NCBI GenBank assembly: GCA_002917775.1
Contig: KZ627146.1
Coordinates: 77,107-141,106, forward strand
Reading direction: 5' to 3'
Source: Glaciozyma antarctica PI12
Lineage: Eukaryota; Basidiomycota; Microbotryomycetes; Kriegeriales; Camptobasidiaceae
DNA: 64,000 nucleotides
In this document: piece after piece, positions 33,401-45,100 of the stretch
Layout of the letters: the number at the start of each line of letters is the position of its first letter
Numbering within the stretch: the stretch's first letter is position 1
Translations under genes and position numbers: made by a program
The notes under the pieces: generated by a model
What the model was told of the DNA's origin: nothing
Seen by the model: only the letters and a program-made list of their open reading frames with translations
Databases searched by the model: none

Positions 33401-35082
33401 ACGGTACCGAGGGTGAGGAGGGACTTGTTGATGTAGGCTCCTTCCTTCCTGCGGTCGTCCTGGCCCGTCGCCGACTCGCTTCCCGCCAAATCGATGAGGT
33501 TCTGCGCAAGGTCGTCAGCGTTATTCCCGCGGGCTCCGCAAAGAGGACTCACCAGCCTCGAAGTCCTCGCCACCCCGTCCTCCGCCTTGCTCATACTCTC
33601 AATCGTCTGCGAAACTCATCAGCTTCCTGCCCCCGTCTGCTCCCACGCGCCGACTCACCACCACAAACACACAATGGCTCCTCGAGCTCCTCAAATTCCA
33701 ATCTGTCGCCCCCGTCTTCCTCCTCATCTCCCCCTCGGCCAAGATCGCCAACACCTCGTGCGGCATGCTTACCGGCCGCTGTTCGAGCCCCTTGACCGCC
33801 CCGTCCTCGCCGTGCACTTCAAGAGGTCGGGAGTTTGCTCGAGGAGAAGAGAGGAGGAGGTCCCGGAAGGCTTCGTTGTAGATCTCGAGGAAGGAGACGC
33901 GGAGGGAGAAGGAGCGGAGGGTGTTTTGCTGTGCATGCGAAGCGTTAGAGAGGATTAGGACAGGTGGGAGGGTGGGACGCACAGAGTGGACAAAGGAGAA
34001 GAGCTCTTCGATGGCGAGAGGGATGATTCCTGGCTCGTCGGGGGTACCCATCATCGTGTGAGTCTTGCCCGAGGCGGTTTGACCGTAGCTGTAGGTCCCG
34101 ATTAGCAGAGTCCTCGAATCGGTGAGAAGCGGAACGCACGCAAAGACTGTTCCGTTGAACCCGTTCATGGCAGCGCGAACGACGGGGCGAATCTTGGAGT
34201 CGTAGAGGTGTTCGGTTGGAGCAGGCGAGAGGTGGAGAGCGTCTGTCCTCGCGGGGTCAGCTCTCCGCCATCAGGAAGAAGAAGAGGAGGACTCACCGAA
34301 GTGAAACTCGTACTCATCGCGCGGAGAGGTTGTAGCCTTGGCCATGGCGCCGCGTCGGAGGAAGGTGGGGTGACTAGGCTCGAGTGAGAGTTGGCTCTGG
34401 TCGTGCTGGTACGCGTAGATCGAGGGAACGCTGCTCGTGGTTGTCCTCGTAGGTCGCACCCTGCACCACAGCCGTCAGCTCCCCTCACCCCCTTCACGCT
34501 CAGGTGAGACGCACCTCAAGCACACAACAACGTTCTCCTGCTTGCCGTCGACCGAATCCTCCTCTTCCTCCTCCTCCTCCGCGTCGTAGTCGAGCAAGCT
34601 GCTCGCACTGCCTTCCTTGGCCGTAGCGAACCCTCCCTCGTCTTCTGTGTCCTGCGCCTTCCTCACGCCGAAACCAGGTCGGCGCACAGACACTGCCCTC
34701 CCCTCGTCTCCCGAATCGTCCGAGTCGGATCCAGCATGCGAAAACGAGGTCTCGGGGTCTTCGGACGACCTCGGCGCGGTACGGTGGACCTTGGGAGGGT
34801 CGGAGGTAGAGGCTTGTTGAGTGACTGCCCGAGTCGAGGACGACTTGGGTTTGAGAGGAGAGAGGCGGCCGCTGGGTTTGCTGGCGGATAAGGAGGGGTT
34901 CGAGGTCGACTTCTTGGACTGGAGGGAAGGGAAGGAAGGCTGGCGAGGGAGGATGGGATTGAGCTCGTCTCGAGTGGTTGTTTTGCTGGCTCGTTTGGGA
35001 GTCGTGCTGGCGATTCGCTTGGGAGCTGCGCCAGTGGCTACTGCCCCACTACGGCGTGAAGGTGTCCCAGGGTGGGAGCTCA

Positions 35083-35083
<1 letters not shown>
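30465..35083 (-). CDS. Kinesin motor protein with long coiled coil (kinesin-7/CENP-E-like)
   Basis: Microtubule motor. About 190 N-terminal residues are Ser/Pro-rich and then acidic. The motor domain follows, spread over several exons: VVVCLRVRPTRT, P-loop YGQTASGKTHTMMG near 34085, switch I NLRSSRSHCVF, switch II LIDLAGSE and HIPYRDSKLT near 33300. A neck (GELMTEQMMLKQYATQVEKL) leads into a coiled coil of about 650 residues (33080-31040). A Ser/Pro-rich tail ends TDLAGRLE at 30465 after an intron at about 31034-30980. A long tail, N-terminal motor and the NLRSSRSH form suggest kinesin-7; the subfamily is inference. The frame slips by one base just after DSKLT, and the normally conserved STLKFAKRAK reads STLQVRPSAT, which looks like local sequence error or divergence. 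Confidence 0.88.
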
Positions 35084-35116
<33 letters not shown>

Positions 35117-35129
35117 CGTCGTCGTCGCC
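35082..35129. repeat. GTTGTC/GTC microsatellite at the kinesin start codon
   Basis: Tandem hexamers GTTGTC, then GTC triplets, on the plus strand, directly abutting the kinesin ATG. The kinesin 5' leader is therefore a GAC/GACAAC repeat whose length may vary between strains. Confidence 0.85.
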
Positions 35130-35467
35130 GAAAAGGAGGAGAGGAAGAGGGAGGTCGCGTCTCTCGCCCCAAGTCCAAAACGGGGCGCAGCCCACGGCGG
35201 CGGCGCTGGCTGGCTCGCTGCGCGTGCAGAGGCTTTGTTCGGGGATTGAACGGCCTGCCTTTGCTATTTTATTGTCAAGAAGCGGAGCGAGTCGACGAGG
35301 AAGAGCTCCACTCCTCCTGGTGCGGACGAAGGATCTACAAAGGAGGGAGGGACGGCTCGATAACAACCTCGGATGGATTACAAATACTGCTTCCGTGACT
35401 CCTCTCCGCACTGGAAAGGAAGGATAGTCAGCACGGATCAAGAGCGAGAAAAACTGAGACGAACCGT

Positions 35468-36575
35468 TCACTCCTCGTCCCACCAATCCAGCACTCCCGT
35501 ACCCGCTTCCTGCATCGAGACCTGCAAAGTAGCTCAGCAAATGACCTTCCTCCAGCAGCTCCGAGCGCACCGTCAACGAGTAAGGCGGCTTGCCCTTCGG
35601 TACAGGCGGTGGCAAGCCATTCGGGCCCGGCGGCAACTCGCCCTGCGACGGCGGTGCCTTGCCATTGATCGGCGAGCTGTCGTCCCAATGCTCTTCCTCG
35701 ACGCGTATGCGGACCCAATCTCGCTTTTGGATGTAGAGCCGCTGGTCTTCGGGCGTGCGAGAGAGTTGGGCGGGAGTGGGAGCGATGTCGGGCGGAGGAT
35801 CGGCGGGAGGGACCCAGAAGTACTCTTGACGTTTGACGTCGCTGTTGAGAAATGCGTTAGTGATGGGAGAGGAGGAGATGGGGGAGCGCACAAGGTAGAG
35901 TAGTCGGGGAGCAGGGAATAAGGGATGACGATGTCTTCGAAGAAGCCGAGCGAGACTGTAGAGAGGCGTTAGCGACGAGACGACGGGACTAAGATGGAAC
36001 TCACTAGTGATACCGTGCTCGCTTTGCGTGCGGACTTTGCCAACGAAGGCTTCGCCAATGTAGGGTCGAAAGATGATGAGGCGGAATTCAGCTGCAGGAG
36101 GGCGTCGTTAGTTATGTGAGATGGCGCAAAGGAGAGATCGCTTACTCCGATAGTAAAAGCAGCCGTCTCCGTACAGAACGGCGCCTTCTGAAGAGTCCAA
36201 GATGTCCAGGATGTCAGATGACCAGTCCGACTTCAGGAATGACCTGTTGAGAGGCGCCGTTGAGGTCAGTCTCTGCGTTCAGGGTGTCCATACGTGTTGG
36301 GCTTTGATCTAGCAATGCATTCCAACCAGCTCAGACGTGCGCAAGAGCAGAGGACGAGCAGAGCCGACCGCCCGAGAAAAGTCTGAGCAGGAGGCCAGCT
36401 CACCTTGTTGGCGTATCGGCGATGGATCTCCTCGCGGATAGCAACCACCGGGTCCTTCCCAAAGTCCCTGGGCTCGACGCGGATGGTGTCCTGCGCGCGG
36501 AAGGAGTAGGTGAGCTCGTCGCGTCTGTCTGGGGGAACGGAAGCGGCGTACCTTTTGGATGCAGAACGTGAACAT
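35468..36575 (-). CDS. RPC25: DNA-directed RNA polymerase III subunit Rpc25 (POLR3H homolog)
   Basis: Rpb7-like stalk subunit of Pol III, needed for initiation at tRNA and 5S genes. Exons start MFTFCIQK (36575-36552) and DTIRVEPRDFGKDPVVA to YANK (36490-36404). Then come VIPEVGLVI...DILDSSEGAVLYGDG, TEFRLIIFRPYIGEAFVGKV, SLGFFEDIVIPYSLLP, FDVKRQEYFWVPPADPPPD and WVRIRVEEEHWDDSSP. The last exon is VSMQEAGTGVLDWWDEE, matching the GSISEPGLGLLSWW end of the human protein. Order, length and C-terminus fit the family well. Two oddities: the intron after YANK is either about 165 bp or contains a 15-nt exon (IKAQH), and one extra base near 36213-36220 breaks the frame after VGLVI. For a subunit that is essential in yeast, the extra base is most likely a sequencing error. 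Confidence 0.85.
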
Positions 36576-37242
36576 CGAGCGGGGTCTACACCGGTCTGGG
36601 TCAAGCTGCTGAGCTCTGGCTAGTCCTCTCGCTGTCGGTAGCGCTGTCTCGAGTGTTGTGAAGGCGGAGGAAGCAACGGCCGCCTTGCTGGTGAAAAGCG
36701 CCGATCCCGCCGAGACCAGGCGCCAGGCTGTGGTTCCCTCCGACCATCACCTCCGCCCACTGCTGAGCCTTTGCGATGGCCGACTCTCGAGCTGATTCAA
36801 TCTACTACGGAACACTTGTCGAAGCGCAGCTGGTCCGAGTCGTCCTCGCTGCCGAAGCCAACTCCTCCTCGCGGCCATCTTCCTCCGGAGGACGTGGTCT
36901 TCGTCGTGCAGGTCAATCGGGAGGCGGTGGAAGGAGCTATCTATTGTGTGTGCTGCTGTGAAGTGTCTTCGGAGAGGAGGTCGAGCGAGAGAGGTGTGGC
37001 GGGAGGGAGAGAGCGGCGAGCACCAAGATGCGGACGAGTGGGCTGATACTACCGGTCTCCTTCAGTCGCTTGTGTAATAAAAATGATTGCACTACGGGGG
37101 GAGCATAAGAGCTAAAAAGAGGCCAGAGAGTTACGACAGAACGCAGCCAGGAGTCGAGAGTGGTGGGATGAGGCAAGAACGAAGAGCGAAGAGGTCGAGC
37201 GAGGGCGCTTCCAGCGTAGGCTAGGATCGACTGATCCAGGTT
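36576..37242. other. Intergenic, no gene seen
   Basis: Region upstream of RPC25 and downstream of the membrane-protein gene. It should contain the RPC25 promoter. Nothing else recognised. Confidence 0.5.
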
Positions 37243-40200
37243 TCATCCAGCTGTTGCCCTCCTGTGCGCGTTCTTCGTCGTCGAGCGGCCTTTCGCGTTG
37301 AGAACGACGGAGAGGAGGTCAATCTACGCTCGAGAGGTAGTCAGCAATCGTGCGAGGCGGGAGAAGGGTGAAGAGGACGCACCGACGAGCTCCAATCGTT
37401 CGCTGACGATCTCTGGTGACCAAAGTCTCTTCGGGGATCGTCCTTCGCTTCCAGTAGAATCGCCTCGGACCGATTCGTGCCTGGAGCGGTGATGGTGGGT
37501 CCCAATTCCGTCTGCGAAGAGGACCGGACAGGCACGATACCATCATCGACGCGAACGTCGAGCCTGTGCCCTTCTGTCCGTGTCCTCGGTTGCTCGCAGA
37601 CGTGGCTGGGTGACCGACGAGGTAGGAGTTAGAGGAGGGGTTGGCGAAAACGACTGCGAGAAGGGAGAAGTTAGCTCATGTTGGTGCGAGCGAGGCGACG
37701 AGAGACTTGCCCGTCACGGTCGCTCCGTAATTGGATGGTGTTGTGCCATGGGTGTGGTACCATGTTTGGAGATGCGCAAGTATCTGAATCGAATGAGGGA
37801 TCAGCTCCGTTTCATCGTGGGGAAAAAAATGAGCACGTACGCGAGGCGTGCGAAGCTCGACGACGTTCGGAAGTTTCTCGACGCCGTTGCTCGCAACGTG
37901 GTTGGAGATGGTGGAGATGGTGGTGAAGAGGAAAGTAGTCGCGAGGGAAGGCAGGTAGGATGACGGGGAGAACGGTGACGAGGAAGGTGAAGATGTTGAG
38001 AAAGCTGCGAAGCGAAGGGAGTCAGCGAGCGTCGTTGGTGCGAAAGCGGGAGGAAGACGTACCTAGTGATGCCAGTGAAGGGAACAAACAACACTGCCGG
38101 TGATACATATTGGATAAACAGCACTACGCCGGAAACAAGCCCCGAGAACCTGCGGATCGGAAAGAGATTAGCGAGGTCCGACCGCGAGGAGAGAGGAAGG
38201 CGCACTGAGATTCGAGGAGACGGGGAAGACCCTAAAGGGTCGAAAGAGCGGAGCTTCCGGTGAGGTGGGAGAGGCTGGGAGGGTCGTCCGACTTGCTGAG
38301 AGACGCGATTGATCCACGAGTAGTCGGCCTTGTCGTCCGAGTAGGCGGAGGAGGAGTGGTTCGAGTCGAAGGAGGGGCAGTGGGAGGAGATGCTCGAGCT
38401 GGGCGAAGGAAGTTCGACGGACGACTCCGCTCCGCGAGTGGCGGAGTCGGTGTTGGAGGTCTTGGTCGCCTGCTGCGCGAAAGGACGTTGGCGGGAGTTG
38501 GCTGAGCAGCGGTGATCCTAAGCGTACCTTGGGTGAGGTGATCATGACCTTGAGGACAGCGATGCCAGTGTGATAGGCGCCGGCGTGGCCGGCGAGAGCA
38601 CAGAGGCCGTAGGTGAAGTAGCCGAATTGGAGGGTGGCCGCGATGGAGAGGAGCATGACGTCTCGAGCTTCGTATTGGGCGCGTCGGGTAGGGAGAGCTG
38701 GAGCGGTCGGGAGAGTTTCGGTGGCGCGCGAAGGGAGTGCGCGGATAGTGCGCGACTCGGGCAGCGAGGGGAGGGCGATGTCGCTCGAGAGGAGAGAGAG
38801 GTTTGCCGACGAGGTGGGGTCGTAGGTGAATCCGGAGTCGGCGTGAACAGCTGCGCGTCGTGCGAGTCGGGTAGGGAGGGCTTGAGCGACCGGGAGGGCT
38901 TGGGCGGCGCGCGAGGGGAGTGCGCGAACAGCACGCGACTCCAGCATCGGCAGGAGGACGGTGTGGCCGAGCGACGAAACGCCCTTCATGCGTTCGTCGA
39001 CGAGGGTGAGGGCAGACAGGGTGGGTTGGAGGTGGGGTGCGGGGGTAGGCGAGTTGTGGCTGGGCGTCTTCGCCGAAATGGAGGTGGGGTCGCTGGCGAT
39101 GAGGGGGTGGTACGGCGACGAGGTAGGTCCAGGTTCGGAGGCGAGAGAGTCGGTGAGGTGCGCGGACTCGAAAAGAGTCGTAAGCGCCGAGGTTGGGGTA
39201 GGGATGGCCTTGGTGACGAGAGTGATGGGGAGGAGGTCGGCGAGATCGTCCTCCGCACTCGCCTCGGCCCTAACGCCTTCGCCGTCGTTGCTGAGCTCCT
39301 CGGGCTCAACCTTCCCAGCGGCAGTGCGGGTACCGAAGACGATGAGGTTAATGCTGGTGAGGAGCAATAGCAGGGCAGAGAGCAAGACGCCGAGCGCCCA
39401 GCGACGATCCACTGTGAGAAAGAGTTAACGACAGCGACGCAGGGTAGGAGGAATGGCGACTCACTCTCTTGCTTCCAAGACTTTAGCGACGAGATGATTC
39501 CGCGGATGGCAGCCGACGAGCGCGCCGAGGACGAGTTGTCGAAGAGCGATTCCTGACCTCCTGCGAAGGGTGCGAATGACGGCGGTTGCGACGAATTGAC
39601 GACTGCATCGATGCCAACGACGGAGAAGTCGAGAGTGGATGCCGTGGGAGTGGGTAGTGCGACGTTGCGGTCCGCGAAGCGTGGGTTCCGAAGGGGTGGG
39701 GACGGCGGCGGGAAGCGTGGTCGACGTAGGAGTGGCGAGGAGGGTAATGACATCGGTCGCCGTGGGCTGAGCCTTGACGCCGTTAAAAAAAGCACCAGAG
39801 TCGTCTAAGAGACCAGGAAGTTAGCGAGAGATACTTGGCAGAAAGCAGGGATAGCAAGACTCACGAACTGCCGTAGGCTCGAAGTCCAAGCCGTCCGTCA
39901 AAAGGCTCTCGCTGGCGCCGACGTATCGTGAGCCGATCTGTGCGCAAACGAGTGTCAGCTAGGCTGCTCAGACGAGAGGAGATTGACGAAAGACTCACTG
40001 TGCGCAAGAGAGGACGTCGGTCGCCCTTCCTGCCTGACCAACACCAACTACTAGTACGAGGCCGCCGACGACGCTGCCCGTTCCCGCAGAGTTGAAGACC
40101 ACAGCGACCGACAAGGCGGTGGCGTTGTCCAAGCTGGTGCAGAGAGACGGGAGGGTCTCGTCGAGGGGGCTGGGCGCGTCGGTGGCGACGAAAGCGTCGA

Positions 40201-40393
40201 GGAGGTAGGTGCCGGTGACGACGTGGGCGTGCTTCCAAGCGTACTGGACGAGGTAGGCGACGATGTTGGCGGAGAGGATGTGGAAGGGGACGGCGTAGAC
40301 GGGGAAGACGTCGAAGTATGACCCGATTCCGGCGTGATGAAGGAGGAACGTGGTGGCGAAGAACGCCGCCATGGAGACGATGATGGGAAGCAT
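37243..40393 (-). CDS. Multi-pass membrane protein of unknown function
   Basis: Starts MLPIIVSMAAFFATTFLLHH. Predicted membrane segments by eye: IVSMAAFFATTFLL; the stretch around PFHILSANIVAYLVQYAW; VVGGLVLVVGVG; ALGVLLSALLLLLTSINLIV; VMLLSIAATLQFGYFTYGL; SGVVLFIQYVSPAVLFVPF; FLNIFTFLVTVLPVILPAF. Between the fourth and fifth lies a Pro/Ser/Ala-rich region with repeated RALPSRA phrases (ESRAVRALPSRAAQALP and ESRTIR-type). The C-terminal part is polar and basic. Introns have GTGAGT or GTACGC donors, for example after LSCAQ and after SWKQE. Near 39700 the frame moves by one base inside a C-run, and near 37580-37600 either a 55-bp intron or another slip is needed. The end at 37243 is inferred. 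I recognise no family; 3' exon joins are uncertain. Confidence 0.55.
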
Positions 40394-42049
40394 CGCGATA
40401 GAGGCTGGCGGCTGGTGTACTCTTGAGCTTGGGGTGTGCGCTGGAGCTGGAGTGGTGGAGGCAGGAAGAAGAAGGAGAACGAGCGGGAAGGAGGTTTTCG
40501 AGGGAGAGATGGCTTGCTCAATCTCAGGTCCGATCACAGAGTACGCGCTAACGTGTCTGGGTTCGCGCGCGATAAAGTTCGTCGTCCGAGAGACGCGTAG
40601 AGTTAGAGTTTGGAGAGGGAGAGACACGCGTTGAGGGTCGGAGGGAGGTGCCGGAGGGGGCGTTGGTGACACCGTCGGCGTAGGATAATCGTAAGAGCAG
40701 TATTAAGGAGTGGCAAGTTGCAGCAGAAACGATGCAGTGTCGGCGGAGCAGTCCTCCTCGACGAATCCTCGATCAACCGCTCGAAAGTCATTTTTGCGCC
40801 CCGAGTTTTGTTGTCGTTTTGCTCCAGCAGAGGTGGTGTCGAGATCGGTGTGATGGAGAGCTTCGCTCGCACGCTAAAGTCCGACGACGTTCCCTGCAGC
40901 ATCATCGTTGTACTCCTGCCACGCCAGGCGCGGTCGGCGTACCGCCAGCGAGAGCAGGGCGTCCCGACGGATAAGATTCGAGCCGTTGGCGCGTTCGAAA
41001 CTGTTTGGCGCAGGCCAATAAAGCGGCAGAGCGAGTGATCGAAGTTGGAGCCAGTCTTGCGAAGCGAGAGAAGGGGCGCTGGCGAGGTAGAACCGAGCGG
41101 CTCCTGCCCTTCCTCCTTGTCCTCGAGCGAACGGATCGCATCCCTCGATCGTGTGCTGCAGACATCAAGCAAAAATTCAAGCCAGCAAGGCCTTGTCGAC
41201 CCGGAAACTGCAAATTAGCTGCTGCCCCAACCTCCCGGCTCCTCGCACTCACCGAATGCTCTCCCCACTCCACCACTTCCAGACAGCCCTCAAAGCTCGT
41301 TGACAGGGAGTGATATTCGAATGTCGAGGAGGATGCGGTCGGCTTGAGTCGAAGGGCAGCGAGGAGGAACCGAGGGTGGTTGGGGCGAGTTCGTGGCGAG
41401 ATGGCGCCGCAAAAAAGGCTGAGGCGCCTGCCCCTGCCCTAGCTGCTCGAGGGGTATCGGGAGAGGTGTTCTGCACTTGCTGAGAGGCCTTAAAAGCTGT
41501 ATCGTTGAGGAAAGGTGACGGGAGAAGGGAGAGAAACAGAGGCCGAGAAAAGCACTCGAGTCTCGCAAGTCTCCCTCTTCCTTCAACTTGTCGCGACGAC
41601 CACCTTTCCCGACAACTCATCTAATGTATGCCCTGTTACCGCTAGCCTAGTACGGCACGACCAACTGCGAACAAGAATCAGCTCAATCGGCCCAAGACTC
41701 GACGAGCAGGCGCTCCCACCACTCCGCCTCATCCATCAGCCACGACTCGTGCGCAAGAGCTTCTCTCGGTCGCACGAAAGCAGGATCCGCGTACTTGAGC
41801 TTTGAGGGACTACAGGGTGAGTGGCGCGCTCACAGACGGACTTGGGAAGGAGGGGCGCAAAGCTGAACGGAGGGAGGAGGAGATCGAGTTTGCGCTGGGA
41901 TGCTGCGGGCAACGTAGCTCTCGAGCTGGTGCGAGTGCCAGGGTCGGTTTGTGGGCTACCCTTCTAGCTGCCTGACCCAGCGATGGAGGTATTCGCTCCA
42001 TTCCAACGGCGCTGGATCCCTCCGCCCTGCTCCGCTTCTCCTGCTCTGC
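40394..42049. other. Intergenic, no gene seen
   Basis: Includes the upstream region of the membrane-protein gene. An in-frame extension of that gene to an ATG at 40672 is possible. No motif-bearing frame, RNA gene or repeat was recognised. Confidence 0.45.
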
Positions 42050-42735
42050 GGCGACCTCTCCTTAATTCTACGTATTCCTTAACGACTCGCTGACAACACG
42101 TCCCCGCTTACAGCCACCTTAACAACCTATCACACGCCCCACCCAACTCCGGCAGCTCCCTCGGCCTCCCACGCACCACCTCCCTCCTCACCTCCCTCCG
42201 CTCTCCCACCTCTCCACGCTCATCGTCCACATCTCCAGCACGAACGGCACGGGCAGCGTCCTTTTTGAACCTCTTTCCCGCCCTCCTCGCATCGCCCCTC
42301 CGCGTCGGGCGTTCCAACAGCCCTCAGATCGTCGACGAGTCGTACTGCTTTCAGAACTGCCTTCAGATCGGGGGCAAGACGACCGAGCGGGGGTGTGAGA
42401 AGAGGCCAAGCGGGATGTGAGAGATGTGGATAGGATGTGGATAGGTAGGGGGGCGGCGAGCTTTGCGACGGCTTTCGAGGTCTTCCGCCGGGCTTAGGCG
42501 CTGCTGGAGTTAGTGATTGTTGAGGTGGGGATGGGAGGAGTGCCGGATGGGACGAGTTTCGTTGATTCGGAACGGAGGCTGCTCTTTATCCTGACGACGA
42601 GTATCGAGCTGGACCACCAGGAGTTCTTGGGCGGGGATCCTTTGGAACGGTGCTGTGGATGGAGCTGGAGGATGGCTGTCGTTTGCAAGGGATTCAGCAG
42701 CTGGGGCTCGGGGTCGATACTGAAGATTATTTATA
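42050..42735 (+). pseudogene. Decayed F-box/LRR-like remnant (C-terminal part)
   Basis: At 42595-42732 broken frames read LDHQEFLGGDPLER, then, after a one-base slip, LWMELEDGCRLQGIQQLG to a stop. This follows the end of the F-box locus at 46637-47686 (LKMERFMGGSSAANQLWMET and on to the stop). The preceding 42110-42300 is Leu/Ser-rich like the LRR part. No F-box is preserved. Confidence 0.4.
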
Positions 42736-44030
42736 GGATGGTGAGTACGGAGAACGAAGAGGAGCAGCGTTGAAGGACAGGGGTGGACGTGGTGGGCGCG
42801 CGGACTGTGATGTAGTCGAAGGTAGCGCAGCGCTTTCGATTCGCACTCTGCTCGTTCTTTCGCTTCTCGGCTAGGTCTTCGCAGCCCTGTTCTCCATAGA
42901 GAAGTCTGCTTTCGCAGTTCCGCTCGGCAGGGTGCAGACGTCTCTTCTCGCGTGGTCGTCTCTCCGGGGACCCTCGGTCGCATATTTAATGAGAGTGATT
43001 GCGCTCAGCGGGAGGAAGCGCGGGAGCTTTGAAAAGGTCAAAAAAGCACGACGAACGCAGCCAGGAGTCGAGAGTGACGGGAGCTGTCGGGAGGTCAGCG
43101 AGGAGCCCGACGTGATAGATTGCGAAGACGTACTCGCATTCGTCGGTAAGCTGATGCAGGAATAGCTGATGAGCGACGTTAGCTGTGAGATGGTCGGCTG
43201 GAGAGCTGCACGGAGGATCAGCGAGTGATTGCAAAGGTAGAGAAGCGGCCGACGAAGCTCGCTGGCCGGATACCGCTTCGGATTTTGAATTCAGGTCGTC
43301 ATGGCGCCATCACTGCCATCATAAAATCCTCGGACTACCAATTCTGAGCTGTTTCGTGCGAGGAGGAGAAATTGGGGCGCCACTGAGACGGCTGGAGGAG
43401 TGGCGCTGTCGACGGCAACGTCTGTTGCTTCGCGTACTGCTGATGCTACCTCAAACCTTTATTGTGCCTGTTACTTTACATCACACGCCCCTTTACATCA
43501 CACGCCCGCTACGGAAAGACGCGACTGCACCGACGTCGCTGAGGCATCGCGCCACTGAGGGTTCGCGTACGGAACCTTTGCGCTCGCGCTTAGCTCCAGA
43601 CACATCTTGCTTTTCGTGTTACGCGTCTGAGACCTCAACATTAGGCCTCAACGGCCGCACCGCTAGAGCAGGGCTATTCCCTATACTTTTCCAGCCACCT
43701 CAATTTCGGGAATCCTCTGCTGATTTCCATCGTTCCGCCAGAGGGTGGTGCGGCGCCGCTGAGGTCCTACTGCCCGTCGAGTGTAGATACACTGGTTACC
43801 TCCCCACAAGCTGCAACTCGACAGCAAAAAACGGTTCAGAAGCGGTGTGTCTAGCGAGGTGGAGCGAGATTGACTTTCCGAAAAGATCGACCTGTCGATC
43901 CTCAGGCTCGTGGGGCTCCGGGCAAGCTCCGAGTGTGATTGATATTGTGACTTTGTCACATTTCTCTCCTTCTTCCCTCTCTCTCCTTCGTTCTCCCCAT
44001 GTTCCATCTCCATCTCTCAAATCGAACAAG
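42736..44030. other. Intergenic and probable promoter of the 44031 gene
   Basis: No gene recognised. A 17-bp direct repeat (tttacatcacacgcccc-like, two copies) lies at about 43476-43510. A CT-rich tract at about 43966-44010 directly precedes the ATG at 44031, the usual leader of well-expressed basidiomycete genes. Confidence 0.5.
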
Positions 44031-45100
44031 ATGGTCGCCACCCGCAACGCCGTTCGCCAGGCTCAAGCCAACCAAGCCCCCGCCGCCGCCGCCGTCGCAA
44101 CCCCTCTCTCTCAAAGCCGCAAGCGCTCCCGCGACAACGACGTCGAGTCTGCGCCCCAGGACGAGGAAGTAGCTCAAAGCACAAGCCTGAGCGTGCGAAG
44201 CGCGTCAAGAAGGACTCCTCGCCATCCACCCCCGTCGTCAAGTCTCGCTCCCCGCCCCCGTCGTCGAGCACCCCGTCGAGAAGCGTGCGCTGAGGAACAA
44301 GCGCAAGGCGGAGGACGATACCCCCTCCATTGACAACGCCGCTCCCTCCAACAAGCGCGGCAAGATTTCGTCGGTCAAGAAGGTCGTCGCGCCCAAGGTC
44401 GTCGTGCGCAAGGTCGTCGCGGGCAAGGTCGAGGAGCCCGCTGTCAAGGCGAGCCGCACGTCGGGCAACAAGCGCAAGGTCGAGGACACCATCTCCTCCA
44501 AAAACAACAAAGTCGCGATCCCCTCCAAGAAGCGCAGCAAGATCGAGTCGTCTGTAACGAAGGTCGTCGCGCGCAAGGAGGAGACGCCCGAGCCCATTTT
44601 CAAGGAGGTGAGTCTCCTTCACTCGTACGCTGAAGGGCGGTCGCTGACATCCTCTCCAGGGCGTTCGAGTCTTTGAAAACTTCGAGGAGGACGACAGCGA
44701 GTCCGAGTCGGACAGCGACTCCGAGGAGGAGGGAGGAATGCCCATGCGTATTACGTTCGCGGGGAAGCGAGTTTATGTTCGTCTGTCGGGCGGAGCGACG
44801 GAGGATCAAGTGATGAGGTTGGCGGAGGAGCGTCTCTTTGCGCAACTGGGTGGGATGGAGGGGGGGAGCGACAGCGAGAGCGAGTGCGAGGAGGAGGGGG
44901 AGGAGGATCGCTTCTTCTCTGCGGAGAAGAGGTTCGAGGAGCTCGACGACGAAGCGGACGAAGGAATCAAGGAGGCCACCACCATCGCATCGACTTCCAC
45001 CCCCACTCGCGCAGGACTTCCCACCCCTCCTCGCAGCGAATCCTCCACCTCCCTCGCCGTCATCTCCCGCAACTCCTGCCTCCCCGTCGTTGCGAAGTAG
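44031..45100 (+). CDS. Lysine-rich, acidic-patch nuclear-type protein (frame uncertain)
   Basis: The start ATG 44031 (MVATRNAVRQAQANQ) follows a CT-rich leader. The first part has KR motifs (SQSRKRSRDND). The middle, in another frame, is highly basic with repeats of KKVVAPK, RKVVAGK and NKRKVEDT, all nuclear-localisation-like. After an intron at about 44608-44660 comes FENFEEDDSESESDSDSEEE, then a small folded-looking segment PMRITFAGKRVYVRLSGGAT and an acidic tail. The frame changes between about 44170 and 44270 need either a short intron plus one missing C in a C-run, or two one-base errors. A tail in another frame could extend to 45386. Basic and acidic blocks suggest a chromatin or nucleolar protein; no family is recognised. 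Confidence 0.5.

Noticed and set aside
29968-33594. Single 1208-codon frame as the kinesin C-terminus
   Set aside because: The frame runs through clear introns. The spliced product ends at 30465 (GRLE).
35049-35467. Extension of RPC25 beyond 35468
   Set aside because: Splicing ACG|GTGCGC...TTTGCAG|GTC gives the family-typical end VLDWWDEE and a stop at 35468; the other frame is noise.
37860-38010. Frame TTFLFTTISTISNH in the membrane protein as evidence of another indel
   Set aside because: The alternative frame FLNIFTFLVTVLPVILPAF joins both neighbouring introns in phase, so no error is needed there.
43185-44333. 382-codon frame covering the 44031 start
   Set aside because: The upstream part lacks protein-like composition, and a CT-rich leader precedes ATG 44031.
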